NCBI GenBank assembly: GCA_036308445.1
Contig: JAXJVS010000023.1
Location: forward strand, 1 to 17,732
Length of the DNA stretch: 17,732 nt
Origin: MGBC113645 sp036308445
Lineage (GTDB): Bacteria > Bacillota_I > Bacilli_A > Erysipelotrichales > Coprobacillaceae
Reading direction: 5' to 3'
The position numbers and the translations under genes were made by a program. Below, in pieces: positions 7,950 through 15,525 of this stretch. Below the pieces are notes generated by a model. It was not told where the DNA came from. It was given only the letters and a program-made list of their open reading frames with translations, and did no database searches. Numbering within the stretch: the stretch's first letter is position 1; every line of letters starts with the position of its first letter.

Positions 7950-8630
7950 ATGAAGTTATCAAAGAGATTAGATGCAATTTCAAAATTAGTAGAAAAATAT
8001 AAACATGGGGAAGTTTTAGCGGACATTGGTAGTGATCATGGTTATTTACCTTGTGATCTTGTGTCTAGGGGAGTAATCGAAAAAGCTTATGCTTGTGATA
8101 TTGCAGAAGGTCCATTAAATGCTTCTATCGAAAATATACAAATTAATCAATTAGAAAATAAAGTCATACCACTTCTTGGAAGTGGTATGAATCCTATTAT
8201 AGGAAAAAAAGTGGACATGATTTCTATTGCAGGTATGGGTGGCATATTAATGGTAGAAATCTTAAATGAATATAGAGATCTGTTAAAGAATTATAGATTT
8301 GTTTTACAGGCTAATGTTGGAATTGAGATATTAAGAGAATATTTAGATAAAAATCATTTAAAGATTATAGATGAAGGTATTGTCGAAGATGCACATCATA
8401 TTTATGAAATTATTGTTTGTGAATATGATGAAAGTACCAGTTATACTAAAGAAGACTATTATTTTGGTCCAATATTAAGAAAGAATAAAAATGATTTATT
8501 TTATAAGAAATGGCAAAGAATGCTAGAACAGCAGAAAAAGATATTATCTTCGTTAAGTATTAATCATCCTAAATATAAAGAAGTATTAGCATTAATAGAA
8601 ATGATTGAAGGTGAACTTAGTGTTAGTTAA
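7950..8630 (+). CDS. trmK: tRNA (adenine22-N1)-methyltransferase
   Basis: The 226-residue protein matches TrmK (YqfN), which methylates N1 of A22 in tRNA using S-adenosylmethionine. The Rossmann methyltransferase motif I is LADIGSDHGYLP (about 23-34), then ACDIAEGPLNASIEN with the acidic ribose-binding residue, and SIAGMGG near 92 as the family's catalytic-region signature. The C-terminal part is helical and Lys-rich, as in the family. It begins 1 nt after rpoD and its end overlaps the Nif3-like gene, a gene order common in Firmicutes. A 12-bp perfect hairpin is embedded in the coding sequence at 8165-8191. Confidence 0.93.
   Translation: MKLSKRLDAISKLVEKYKHGEVLADIGSDHGYLPCDLVSRGVIEKAYACDIAEGPLNASIENIQINQLENKVIPLLGSGMNPIIGKKVDMISIAGMGGILMVEILNEYRDLLKNYRFVLQANVGIEILREYLDKNHLKIIDEGIVEDAHHIYEIIVCEYDESTSYTKEDYYFGPILRKNKNDLFYKKWQRMLEQQKKILSSLSINHPKYKEVLALIEMIEGELSVS
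8165..8191. repeat. Perfect 12-bp hairpin inside trmK
   Basis: TCATACCACTTC (8165-8176) and GAAGTGGTATGA (8180-8191) pair perfectly over a TTG loop. The sequence codes for normal family residues (IPLLGSGM). No T-run follows. Confidence 0.75.
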
Positions 8631-9366
8631 AGATATTATTGAAATTATGGAAAAACATTATCCTTTAAACCAACAAGAAGAATGGGATAAATGTGGTTTA
8701 CAGATTGGAAATAGAGAAAATGAAGTTCATAAAATGATGATAGCTTTAAATGTAGATACAGAATCTATTCAAGAAGCAATTGATAATGGCTGTGATATGT
8801 TAATTAGTCATCATCCTTTTCTTCTAGATAAAATCGAAAATATCGATAAAGATCATTTTATGGGTGAATGTATATATAAAGCTATTCTCAATGATTTAGC
8901 TGTTTATAGTGCGCATACAAATTTGGATAAGTTGTCTATGAATCATTGGTTAATAAAGGAATTAGATGTAACTGATATAAAAGATGGTGATGCTAGTGGA
9001 ATCACTAAAGTAGCTAAATTAAATAAATCCATGAAAAAAGAAGATTTTATTCAATATGTAAAAAAAGTATATAACTTAAAACAATTAAAATATGCTGGTC
9101 ATAGTGATGTCATTAGTACTGTTGGTATTTGTGGCGGTAGTGGAGCAGATTTGTTACCTGAATTTTATGGTAAGGTAGATGCTTACATAACTGGTGACAC
9201 TAAGTATAGACATGCTAAAAATGCTTTTGATAATGATATTTTATTAGTTGATATAGGACACCATGCAGAAAGAATCATGGTTCCTAAATTAAAAGAGTTA
9301 TTAGGAAAAGAATTAGCTATTGAAATTATTGAAGGAAGCTGTAGGGATTATTATACTTATGAATAA
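8620..9366 (+). CDS. Nif3-like dinuclear metal centre protein (YqfO family, short form)
   Basis: The 248-residue product is a Nif3/DUF34 family protein. Its opening EEWDKCGLQIG is characteristic. The expected metal ligands are visible as SHHP (H64, H65), HTNLD (D103) and DIGHHAE (H214, E217). The family binds two metal ions; its reaction is not settled, with hydrolase and metal-handling roles proposed. It lacks the inserted central domain of the longer forms. I place the start at GTG 8620 because GAAGGTGA (8606-8613) lies 6-7 nt upstream and the resulting MLVKDIIEIME matches the family; TTG 8605 would add five residues with no ribosome site. It overlaps trmK by 11 nt and the next gene by 8 nt. 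Confidence 0.88.
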   Translation: MLVKDIIEIMEKHYPLNQQEEWDKCGLQIGNRENEVHKMMIALNVDTESIQEAIDNGCDMLISHHPFLLDKIENIDKDHFMGECIYKAILNDLAVYSAHTNLDKLSMNHWLIKELDVTDIKDGDASGITKVAKLNKSMKKEDFIQYVKKVYNLKQLKYAGHSDVISTVGICGGSGADLLPEFYGKVDAYITGDTKYRHAKNAFDNDILLVDIGHHAERIMVPKLKELLGKELAIEIIEGSCRDYYTYE

Positions 9367-9823
9367 AGTCGTTTTAACAACAATGTGCTATCTAAGGAAA
9401 GATAATCAAACATTATTACTTCATCGTATTAAGAAAGAAAATGATATTAATGAAGGGAAATGGATAGGTGTAGGTGGAAAAGTAGAAATTGGAGAAAGTA
9501 TTCATGAATGTATGAGAAGAGAAATTTATGAAGAAACTGGATTAGAAGCTAACTCTTTACATTTACATGGATTTGTTATGTTTCCTGGTCTTTATTATGG
9601 CAATGACGAAGGAATGTTTGTGTTTTCTTGTGATGATTTTAGTGGTGAAATGAAAGATTGTGATGAAGGAATATTACAATGGATAGATAATGATAAAATA
9701 TCAACTTTACCTATGTGGGAAGGTGATTATCATTTATTTGATTGGTTAAATGATTCTTTGTTTCATAGTGCTAAAATTGTATATAAAAATGATAAGTTAA
9801 TTGAGTATAAGGAAGATATTTGA
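9359..9823 (+). CDS. NUDIX hydrolase (MutT-like)
   Basis: The 154-residue protein carries a complete Nudix box, GGKVEIGES through REIYEETGL (about 39-62), whose glutamates bind the Mg2+ used to cut a nucleoside diphosphate linked to another moiety. The layout (TTMCYLRKDNQTLLLHR, GKWIGVGGK) resembles 8-oxo-dGTP diphosphatase-like members, so a nucleotide-pool cleaning role is likely but not proven. The start at ATG 9359 is chosen over 9320 because it gives the usual N-terminus (MNKVVLTTMCY) and overlaps the Nif3-like stop by 8 nt. It is the last gene of the glyS unit: its stop codon sits in the loop of the terminator. Confidence 0.9.
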   Translation: MNKVVLTTMCYLRKDNQTLLLHRIKKENDINEGKWIGVGGKVEIGESIHECMRREIYEETGLEANSLHLHGFVMFPGLYYGNDEGMFVFSCDDFSGEMKDCDEGILQWIDNDKISTLPMWEGDYHLFDWLNDSLFHSAKIVYKNDKLIEYKEDI

Positions 9824-9838
9824 TATCTTCTTTTTTTT
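9812..9838 (+). terminator. Intrinsic terminator of the glyS-dnaG-rpoD unit
   Basis: GAAGATAT (9812-9819) pairs with ATATCTTC (9823-9830) over a 3-nt loop and is followed by eight T. The loop contains part of the NUDIX stop codon. Confidence 0.9.
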
Positions 9839-9890
9839 AACATATTTCTTGTTTTTTGTGTGAAAATATGTAGAAATTATGAACATCCTT

Positions 9891-9899
9891 TGATAGAAT
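9891..9899 (+). promoter_or_regulatory. Possible extended -10 promoter of the CHAP gene
   Basis: TGATAGAAT reads as an extended -10 (TGnTAnAAT), 33 nt before the ATG. No good -35 is visible. Confidence 0.4.
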
Positions 9900-9931
9900 A
9901 TATGAGGTAGTTATTTTGAAGGGAGAAAATC

Positions 9932-11101
9932 ATGTTAAAGAAATTAGGAAGGATTTTTATTGCAATTGTTATGTGTTTGTCAATTGTCTCATTAAATGTC
10001 AATGATACTGAAGCAGCTACTTCACAACAAGATAAAATTGTTTCAATTGCAATGAAAGAGAAAGGAAGTAAGTATAAAAAGAAATATGGCGCTTCACCTT
10101 GGTGTACATCATTTATAAGTTGGGCTGCAAGAAGTGCTAACATTTCAACAAGTATTATTCCCAAAACATCTTCTTCAACTACGATGTATAAACAGTTATT
10201 GAAGAATGGGGGAAAAATAGTAAAAACTCCAAAAAAAGGGGATATTGTATTCTATAAGAAAAGTGCAAAATCTTCTACAATGATTCATGCAGCGATTATG
10301 ACTAGTTCAACTATGTCAATACATGGGAATTATTCAAAAAAAGTAAGTTATATAAAAGCAACGAATTATTATTATTCTAAGAGTAGAAAAATACCAAAGA
10401 ATAGAATTGTTTATGTAAGACCAAATTATCTTACTAAACCATCTACTCCTACAATAACAAGTGTTTCAGTAACTGCAGTTGGTAAAACAACAGTTAAATT
10501 TAATAAGGTTAAAAATGCAAGCTCTTATACTTTATATTTAAAAGATACTACAGGTAAAACTATTTATACTAAATCTATTAGTTCAAAATATACTACTACA
10601 ACTTTTAATTTTAGTAGTAATAAGCCATATGGTATTTATACAGTAAGCTTAAGAGCAAACAATAGTGTTGGTAGTTCTTCATTAAGTAAGACAATGAATG
10701 TATATTATAACGGTCCTACTCAAAATTTAGGTGAACAATTTAATGCATCATTGAAATCAATGAGTAATAGATACTTATCATATCAAAATAGTGTATTAGA
10801 AATGTTAGATGAATCATATCAATACGAATTTGTAAAAGAAAGTAGTAATACATATATAATTAAATTAGTAGGAGAAGAAAAATATTTTGTATTAAATAAT
10901 GAATTACAGATAACTGAAAATAAGAATGAAGCTACTATTTTTTATATTTTCTTAGCTACTGATAAAACAAATTATGTAATACGAAAAAAAGGAGTAACAT
11001 CAGTATTAACTGAAAAAGATAACAAAGTTGTTTCATCAAAATATTCTACTGAACATTTAGATACACAGAAATGGATAATAGAAAAACATGGTTTAGATTA
11101 A
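9932..11101 (+). CDS. Secreted CHAP-domain peptidoglycan hydrolase with FN3 and beta-trefoil-like domains
   Basis: The 389-residue protein has a Sec signal peptide (about 1-28, cleavage near TEA-A). A CHAP/NlpC-P60-type domain follows (about 33-165), with the catalytic cysteine in PWCTSFISWAAR (C58), the histidine in MIHAAIM (H119) and a polar follow-up in IHGNYS. The next region (about 171-260) looks like one fibronectin type III domain. The last part (about 268-389) looks like a divergent ricin-type beta-trefoil, ending in QKWIIE. The enzyme part is expected to cut peptide stems or cross-bridges of peptidoglycan outside the cell, with the tail helping binding; no LPxTG anchor is seen. GAAGGGAG precedes the ATG. 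The last codons lie in the terminator palindrome shared with the opposing HAD gene, overlapping it by 9 nt. Confidence 0.85.
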   Translation: MLKKLGRIFIAIVMCLSIVSLNVNDTEAATSQQDKIVSIAMKEKGSKYKKKYGASPWCTSFISWAARSANISTSIIPKTSSSTTMYKQLLKNGGKIVKTPKKGDIVFYKKSAKSSTMIHAAIMTSSTMSIHGNYSKKVSYIKATNYYYSKSRKIPKNRIVYVRPNYLTKPSTPTITSVSVTAVGKTTVKFNKVKNASSYTLYLKDTTGKTIYTKSISSKYTTTTFNFSSNKPYGIYTVSLRANNSVGSSSLSKTMNVYYNGPTQNLGEQFNASLKSMSNRYLSYQNSVLEMLDESYQYEFVKESSNTYIIKLVGEEKYFVLNNELQITENKNEATIFYIFLATDKTNYVIRKKGVTSVLTEKDNKVVSSKYSTEHLDTQKWIIEKHGLD

Positions 11102-11113
11102 ACCATGTTTTTT
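11082..11113. terminator. Bidirectional terminator overlapping both convergent gene ends
   Basis: A perfect 14-bp stem (11082-11095 with 11099-11112) and 3-nt loop carries A-rich and T-rich ends, so it works on either strand. Both stop codons lie in or beside the loop, and both proteins end in KHGL plus one residue. Confidence 0.88.
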
Positions 11114-11944
11114 CATTGAATTATAAATGCCGTCTTCTGCAATATCATCAGTAATTTCATTAGCAATAGCTTTTAACCCTTCTTTAGCATTACCAACTGC
11201 AATACCATATTGGCAGTATTCTAACATGTCAGCATCATTCATACCATCACCAAAAGCATAAGTATTTTCTTTTGGAATACCTAAATGATTAATTAATGAT
11301 TCGATAGCAGAAGCTTTATTAACACCAGGAACTGATAATTCACCACTATCATCACCAAACATTGGTACAGTACAGTGAATAACATTGAATTCATCTTTAA
11401 ATTCATTATAGATTTTTTCGAAAGGAAATCCTTCTTTTTCAAGAAAACATATTTTATTGACATCATCTCTATGTAAATCATATCCTTGTTTTAAAGAAGG
11501 AATAAAATGGCTTGGAGCTTCTTCTTTCTTTTTTCTAGCTTCTGGATCATTTTCTAAATCACCATAAGAAATAAATTCTAGTCGAGGTACCAAGTTTTTA
11601 CTTGCGTACAAACCACCATTACTCTCAATATAATAATCAAAACCATGCTCTTCAAAAAAATCTACAACGTGATTAATAGCATCTTTCCCTACTTTTTTAT
11701 GATACAACATGTCATTACCAATCTCTACAAAACCACCGCCAGCACCAATAATACCATCAAATCCTACTTCCATAATATGTGAATATATTTCAGCTTTACT
11801 TCTTCCTGTACATAAGAAACATAAATTCCCATTTTCTCTTGTTTTTCTAACTGCTTCTACTGTTGAATCAGGAATGTATTCTCTAGCAGGTCTAACATCT
11901 ACTAAAGTACCATCTACATCAAAAAATACAATTTTTTTATTCAT
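11093..11944 (-). CDS. HAD-superfamily phosphatase, Cof type
   Basis: The 283-residue protein has all HAD motifs. Motif I is FFDVDGTLV (nucleophile D9, acid D11), motif II is CTGRS (T46), motif III is the lysine K210 in PGVNKASAI, and motif IV is FGDGMNDADM (D233, D237). The large cap between motifs II and III (about 80-200) is the C2 cap of the Cof/YidA group, which dephosphorylates small sugar phosphates and cofactors such as flavin or pyridoxal phosphate; the substrate cannot be told from sequence. AAGGGAGG lies 6 nt before the ATG. It faces the CHAP gene and shares its terminator. A functional link between the two is not implied. Confidence 0.9.
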   Translation of the reverse strand: MNKKIVFFDVDGTLVDVRPAREYIPDSTVEAVRKTRENGNLCFLCTGRSKAEIYSHIMEVGFDGIIGAGGGFVEIGNDMLYHKKVGKDAINHVVDFFEEHGFDYYIESNGGLYASKNLVPRLEFISYGDLENDPEARKKKEEAPSHFIPSLKQGYDLHRDDVNKICFLEKEGFPFEKIYNEFKDEFNVIHCTVPMFGDDSGELSVPGVNKASAIESLINHLGIPKENTYAFGDGMNDADMLEYCQYGIAVGNAKEGLKAIANEITDDIAEDGIYNSMKKHGLI

Positions 11945-11966
11945 AGTTATCCTCCCTTATAGAATT

Positions 11967-11972
11967 ATTATA
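11967..11972 (-). promoter_or_regulatory. Possible -10 box of the HAD gene
   Basis: TATAAT on the minus strand lies 22 nt upstream of the ATG, just before the ribosome site. A matching -35 is weak. Confidence 0.35.
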
Positions 11973-12067
11973 TATGAATGCAAAGAAAATAAAAATATTT
12001 TTTAAAATTTGATTTATATCTTTTTGTTTTTTTATTTAGATGTATAATAAGTTAGAAGGTGAAAAGT

Positions 12068-12127
12068 GTGAAAATAAAATTTGTTATTAATCGAAGAATA
12101 CAAAGAAATTGTGGGTATTGCTTATGA
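12068..12127 (+). CDS. Candidate 19-residue cysteine-containing leader peptide
   Basis: A GTG-initiated reading frame of 19 codons ends in RNCGYCL and has a very good ribosome site, AGAAGGTG at 12054-12061, 6 nt upstream. A TATAAT at 12043-12048 lies nearby but so close that a transcript from it would begin at the ribosome site. It stands alone between the divergent HAD gene and the MATE gene. It may be a small protein, a leader peptide or chance; I recognise no family. The rest of 11945-12200 shows nothing else clear. Confidence 0.22.
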   Translation: MKIKFVINRRIQRNCGYCL

Positions 12128-12202
12128 TAAAAACAAATAACATAGTCATATTCTAAAATTGTTTAGATTAATAGTAAATTAAAGTTTTGATCACTTGTTT
12201 GT

Positions 12203-12224
12203 GTCCGGCCGACAAAGGCGGATG
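12203..12224 (+). other. GC-rich bulged hairpin just before the MATE ribosome site
   Basis: TCC-g-GCC pairs with GGC-GGA around a GACAAA loop, a 6-bp stem with one bulged G, in an otherwise very AT-rich spacer. It may regulate translation of the MATE gene. It does not match a riboswitch class I know. Confidence 0.35.
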
Positions 12225-12239
12225 GAAATGGAGGAAAAA

Positions 12240-13577
12240 ATGAAAGGGAAAAATGTAGAATTAACTGAAGGGAATATATGGAAATCAATTTTTTTATTTT
12301 CAATTCCATTATTAATAGGTAATTTATTCCAACAACTATATAATGCAGTAGATTCATATGTAGTTGGAAATTATGTAGGAAAAGCAGCATTAGCTGCAGT
12401 TGGAGCTAGTACACCCATTATTAATATGCTAATAGGTTTCTTTATGGGAATCTCGACTGGAGCAGGGGTTATTATTGCACAGTATTGGGGTGCTAATGAT
12501 ATAAAAAGAATGAAACAGGCTGTTCATTCAAGTGCTGCTTTAACGATTGTTATGTCTATTTTAATAACAGCTATAGGATTATTAGGTACAAATACATTAT
12601 TAAATGCAATAGGAGTACCTGAAGATGTATTTACTCAATCTTCTCAATATTTAGCAATTTATTTCGCAGGAATTACATTTACTTTGATATATAATATGGG
12701 ATCAGGAATACTAAGAGCAGTCGGTGATTCAAAAAGACCTCTATACTTTCTTATTATAGCGAGTTTAATTAATATTTTTTTAGATTTTTTATTTGTAAAA
12801 GGATTAGGTTTAGGAGTAGTAGGTGCAGGACTAGCTACATTGATAGCTCAAGGAATTAGTGCTTTACTTGTTTGTTGTGTTTTATTAAAAACAAATGATA
12901 ATTATAAATTGATTATTAAAGATATTTGTTTTCATAAAGAAATACTTTCAAGAATTATTAAAATAGGATTACCAACAGGTTTACAACAAAGTATTGTTTC
13001 ATTATCTAATGTTATAGTTCAATCCTATGTTAATGCATATGGATCATCAGTTATTGCTGGATATTCGGTAACTGTAAAAATAGATGGTTTTGTAAATTTA
13101 CCATTACAGGCATTTAGTATGGCAATAACAACCTTTGTAGGTCAAAATATTGGTGCAAAGAAATATGATAGAGTAAAAAAAGGAGCTAATGTTACTATGG
13201 TTATGGCTCTTACAACAATTGCAGTATTTTCTATATTAATGTTTTTCTTTGGTGAACAGTTTATTGCATTGTTTAATCAAGAAAAAGAAGTCATTGAAGC
13301 TGGTAGATTAATGCAGATGATATTTATACCTTTCTATATTTTATTACCTATTAATCAAGTTATTGCAGGTGTACTTCGAGGAGCAGGTAAATCAGCTATA
13401 CCAATGTATATTATGATATTTTCATTTGTTATTTTAAGGCAAATATATTTATTTATTGTTACTAAGTTTACTGAAAGTGTGGGATTTATATTCTTTGGGT
13501 GGCCAGTGACTTGGATAATATGTAGTTTAATATTTGTGATTTATTATTATAAAGTGAATTGGATAAAAGAAATATAG
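12240..13577 (+). CDS. MATE-family multidrug/toxin efflux transporter
   Basis: The 445-residue membrane protein has about 12 hydrophobic segments in two pseudo-symmetric halves. It opens with the MATE pattern (FSIPLLIGNLFQQLYNAVDSYVVGNYVG) and has the internal counterpart GLPTGLQQS and FVGQNIGAK. Such proteins export cationic drugs or metabolites using a Na+ or H+ gradient; the substrate is unknown. The ATG at 12240 has GGAGG five nt upstream. Longer in-frame starts (12195, 12228) add charged residues not seen in the family and lack good ribosome sites. No clear promoter is visible. A terminator overlaps its stop codon, so it is probably transcribed alone. Confidence 0.92.
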   Translation: MKGKNVELTEGNIWKSIFLFSIPLLIGNLFQQLYNAVDSYVVGNYVGKAALAAVGASTPIINMLIGFFMGISTGAGVIIAQYWGANDIKRMKQAVHSSAALTIVMSILITAIGLLGTNTLLNAIGVPEDVFTQSSQYLAIYFAGITFTLIYNMGSGILRAVGDSKRPLYFLIIASLINIFLDFLFVKGLGLGVVGAGLATLIAQGISALLVCCVLLKTNDNYKLIIKDICFHKEILSRIIKIGLPTGLQQSIVSLSNVIVQSYVNAYGSSVIAGYSVTVKIDGFVNLPLQAFSMAITTFVGQNIGAKKYDRVKKGANVTMVMALTTIAVFSILMFFFGEQFIALFNQEKEVIEAGRLMQMIFIPFYILLPINQVIAGVLRGAGKSAIPMYIMIFSFVILRQIYLFIVTKFTESVGFIFFGWPVTWIICSLIFVIYYYKVNWIKEI

Positions 13578-13606
13578 AAAAGAAGAAAAATTCTTTTCTT
13601 TTTCTT
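13576..13606 (+). terminator. Intrinsic terminator of the MATE gene
   Basis: AGAAAAGAA (13576-13584) pairs with TTCTTTTCT (13591-13599) over a 6-nt loop, followed by TTTTTCTT. The stem is pure A-G/T-C and so rather weak. It starts in the stop codon. Confidence 0.7.
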
Positions 13607-13616
13607 AATATCGAAG

Positions 13617-13622
13617 TATAAT
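13617..13622 (+). promoter_or_regulatory. -10 box upstream of the FUSC-like gene
   Basis: A perfect TATAAT lies 24 nt before the ATG. Candidate -35 sequences fall in the T-rich terminator tail and are poor. Confidence 0.45.
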
Positions 13623-13646
13623 CAAATCGTTTTGAGGGGGAATATT

Positions 13647-14432
13647 ATGTTTAAAATAGGATTGAGAACATTAAAGACAGGATTAGTAGTCGCTTTATCA
13701 GTTATTCTATCAGCTATCTTAAAATTAGAATATCCATTCTTTGTTGTTATGACAGCTATTATTTCTATGGATAAGACTATGGTTAATTCATTAAAGATGG
13801 GGAGAAATCGTGTTTTTGGTACTTTTCTAGGAGCATGTATAGGAATTGGATTATCTTATATAGATAGGGGGAATCCACTTTTATGTGGACTAGGAATTAT
13901 CATTTTAATACAAATATGTAATCATTTAAAACTTCAAGGGGCAATTACAATCGGTGGTATCGTGATGACAGCTATAATGGTTCATACAGATAAAACACCA
14001 TTATATTATGGATTTCATAGAACTTTGGATACATTAGTAGGGGCTACTATTTCTTTTGTAGTTAATATGACAGTATTTCCATATTCTAGACTTAAGACAA
14101 TAGATAAAACAACATCATATTTTTGGATCATGTTAGATCATATCATTAATGTTGTAAAAGAATATAGATATATTGAACTAGATGATTTTCGCGAAGAATT
14201 AAAATATATCGAAAATGAAATAGATTTATGCCATAAAGAACTTATCTTAACCAAAAAACAAAAAGATAGTGTTAAATTATTAGAATCACATTATGATATG
14301 GCAAAAAAAGTATTTTTTGAATTAGAAGTATGTCAGACTGTAGATATAGAAAAAGAGAAAAATATTTATGATTATCATATGAATAAAGCTATAAATATTC
14401 ATCAATCTTATGTAAAAGACTTTCAATTTTGA
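13647..14432 (+). CDS. Aromatic acid exporter family (ArAE_1/FUSC-like) membrane protein
   Basis: The 261-residue protein has about four to five membrane segments in its first 150 residues. The pattern GLRTLKTGLVVALSVILS, then AIISMDKTMVNSLKMGRNRVFGTFLGA, is typical of the ArAE_1/YgaE-type family. A soluble, charged helical C-terminal domain follows (about 155-261). The family resembles one half of fusaric-acid/aromatic-acid exporters; export of small organic acids is inferred only. The ATG at 13647 has GAGGGGG at about 13633-13640; an upstream TTG at 13632 falls on the ribosome site and is rejected. Terminators on both sides make it a single-gene unit next to the MATE exporter. Confidence 0.85.
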   Translation: MFKIGLRTLKTGLVVALSVILSAILKLEYPFFVVMTAIISMDKTMVNSLKMGRNRVFGTFLGACIGIGLSYIDRGNPLLCGLGIIILIQICNHLKLQGAITIGGIVMTAIMVHTDKTPLYYGFHRTLDTLVGATISFVVNMTVFPYSRLKTIDKTTSYFWIMLDHIINVVKEYRYIELDDFREELKYIENEIDLCHKELILTKKQKDSVKLLESHYDMAKKVFFELEVCQTVDIEKEKNIYDYHMNKAINIHQSYVKDFQF

Positions 14433-14443
14433 AAGTCTTTTTT
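14414..14443 (+). terminator. Intrinsic terminator of the FUSC-like gene
   Basis: A perfect 13-bp stem (14414-14426 with 14429-14441) ends in a T-run. The stop codon is inside the second arm. Confidence 0.88.
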
Positions 14444-14453
14444 CATATATTGT

Positions 14454-14516
14454 TTAAATCCTTGTATTATTCTATGCTTAAAAAAGCAATGTTATAGAAG
14501 TGATACTAGGATTTAA
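14454..14516. other. Long imperfect hairpin in the FUSC-ispH gap
   Basis: TTAAATCCT (14454-14462) pairs with AGGATTTAA (14508-14516). GTAT (14464-14467) pairs with ATAC (14503-14506), TTCTAT (14470-14475) with ATAGAA (14494-14499), and an inner GCTT/AAGC forms the tip. In total about 19 stem pairs plus the tip fold a 63-nt segment lying between the two terminators of the neighbouring genes. It could be a small RNA or a short repeat element. Confidence 0.4.
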
Positions 14517-14560
14517 GTGTTTTTAGTAAGCATAACTGTATTTTGTTATTTTATATCAAT

Positions 14561-14596
14561 TTAATAAAATAACATGGTGAACTGTCACCATGTTAT
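14561..14596 (-). terminator. Intrinsic terminator of ispH
   Basis: A perfect 12-bp stem (14569-14580 with 14585-14596) and 4-nt loop is followed on the minus strand by TTTATTAA. The ispH stop codon is in the first arm. The outer arm can alternatively pair with GTTATTTTAT at 14545-14554. Confidence 0.8.
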
Positions 14597-15507
14597 AATA
14601 TTTTCTCTTTTTCAATTAATGGTTTAATATGGGATTCAGGATTGCTTTCATCAAATTGTTTTAAAAATTCAATAATCTGATTAGTAAGATAAGTAGGAGT
14701 AGAAGCACCAGAAGAAACAGCTGCTTTCTTCTTTCCTTTTAAAAGATTTACATCTAAATCATTAATACTTTCTATCATATAAACTTCTTTATTAGCTTTT
14801 GAGTTAGCGATACTTGCTAATTTTTTTGTATTGTTAGAATGAGGATCACCTACAATAAAAACGATATCTATATCATCTTCTAATTCTTTAATAGCTTCTT
14901 GTCTAATTTTTGTAGCTGTACATGTCTCTTTAGCAATTTCAACATTGGGTAATACTTTTTTAGCATATTCACATAAATCATAGACATCGTATAAAGACAT
15001 AGTTGTTTGATTAGTTATAACATAGGATTTAGATTTATCAACTTTATCAATATCTTTTTTACAAGTAATAAGATGAATATGCTCTTTATTTAATGAAATA
15101 GCTCCTTCTGCTTCAGGATGTCCATTTTTACCAATATATAATATATCTAAACCGGATTTTAATTTATCCTTAATTAAATCATGCGTTTTAATAACATCTA
15201 AACAAGATGCATCTATGACATGTAAACCTTTTTCTTTAGCCTTAGTAAAGACCTCATCGCTAGCTCCATGAGCAGTAATAATAACAGTACCTTCTTCAAT
15301 ATTTTCTAATAATTCTAATCTTGTTTTACCTTTTTCATCAATAGTATGTACACCTAATTCATCTAAAGCATTAACAATATATTGATTGTGAACAATCATT
15401 CCTAATATTGATATAGGTTGGGGAGCATCTTTTGCTTCTTTTGCAATCTTAATAGCTCTTACGACACCTTTACAATATCCTCTAGGGACTACAGCTTTAA
15501 CTTCCAT
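14593..15507 (-). CDS. ispH: 4-hydroxy-3-methylbut-2-enyl diphosphate reductase
   Basis: The 304-residue enzyme is the last step of the MEP (non-mevalonate) pathway, reducing HMBPP to isopentenyl and dimethylallyl diphosphate with an iron-sulfur cluster. The three cluster cysteines are C12 in RGYCKGV, the one in DASCLDV and the one in ETCTATKIRQ. Substrate residues are seen in MIVHNQ, NGHPEAEG, HSNNTKKL and SSGASTPTYL. No S1-domain fusion is present. The ATG at 15507 has GAGGTG six nt upstream; the GTG at 15516 lies within that site and is rejected. It stands alone on the minus strand, converging with the FUSC-like gene, and has its own promoter and terminator. It shows that this organism makes isoprenoids by the MEP route. 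Confidence 0.95.
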   Translation of the reverse strand: MEVKAVVPRGYCKGVVRAIKIAKEAKDAPQPISILGMIVHNQYIVNALDELGVHTIDEKGKTRLELLENIEEGTVIITAHGASDEVFTKAKEKGLHVIDASCLDVIKTHDLIKDKLKSGLDILYIGKNGHPEAEGAISLNKEHIHLITCKKDIDKVDKSKSYVITNQTTMSLYDVYDLCEYAKKVLPNVEIAKETCTATKIRQEAIKELEDDIDIVFIVGDPHSNNTKKLASIANSKANKEVYMIESINDLDVNLLKGKKKAAVSSGASTPTYLTNQIIEFLKQFDESNPESHIKPLIEKEKIL

Positions 15508-15525
15508 TAAAATCACCTCAAGGAT

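Noticed and set aside
9877..10164. Minus-strand hydrophobic frame opposite the CHAP gene start
   Set aside because: Hydrophobicity comes from antisense reading of the signal peptide and Lys-rich region; the CHAP gene explains the locus.
11709..12005. Plus-strand frame opposite the HAD gene
   Set aside because: It is a shadow of the HAD N-terminal coding region and lacks a ribosome site.
12163..12390. Minus-strand frame opposite the MATE start
   Set aside because: It covers the MATE N-terminal codons in antisense, with no ribosome site and no family resemblance.
14545..14573. Second hairpin (GTTATTTTAT with ATAAAATAAC) as a regulatory alternative to the ispH terminator
   Set aside because: It is all A/T pairs and overlaps the T-run of a clear terminator, so chance pairing is the simpler reading.
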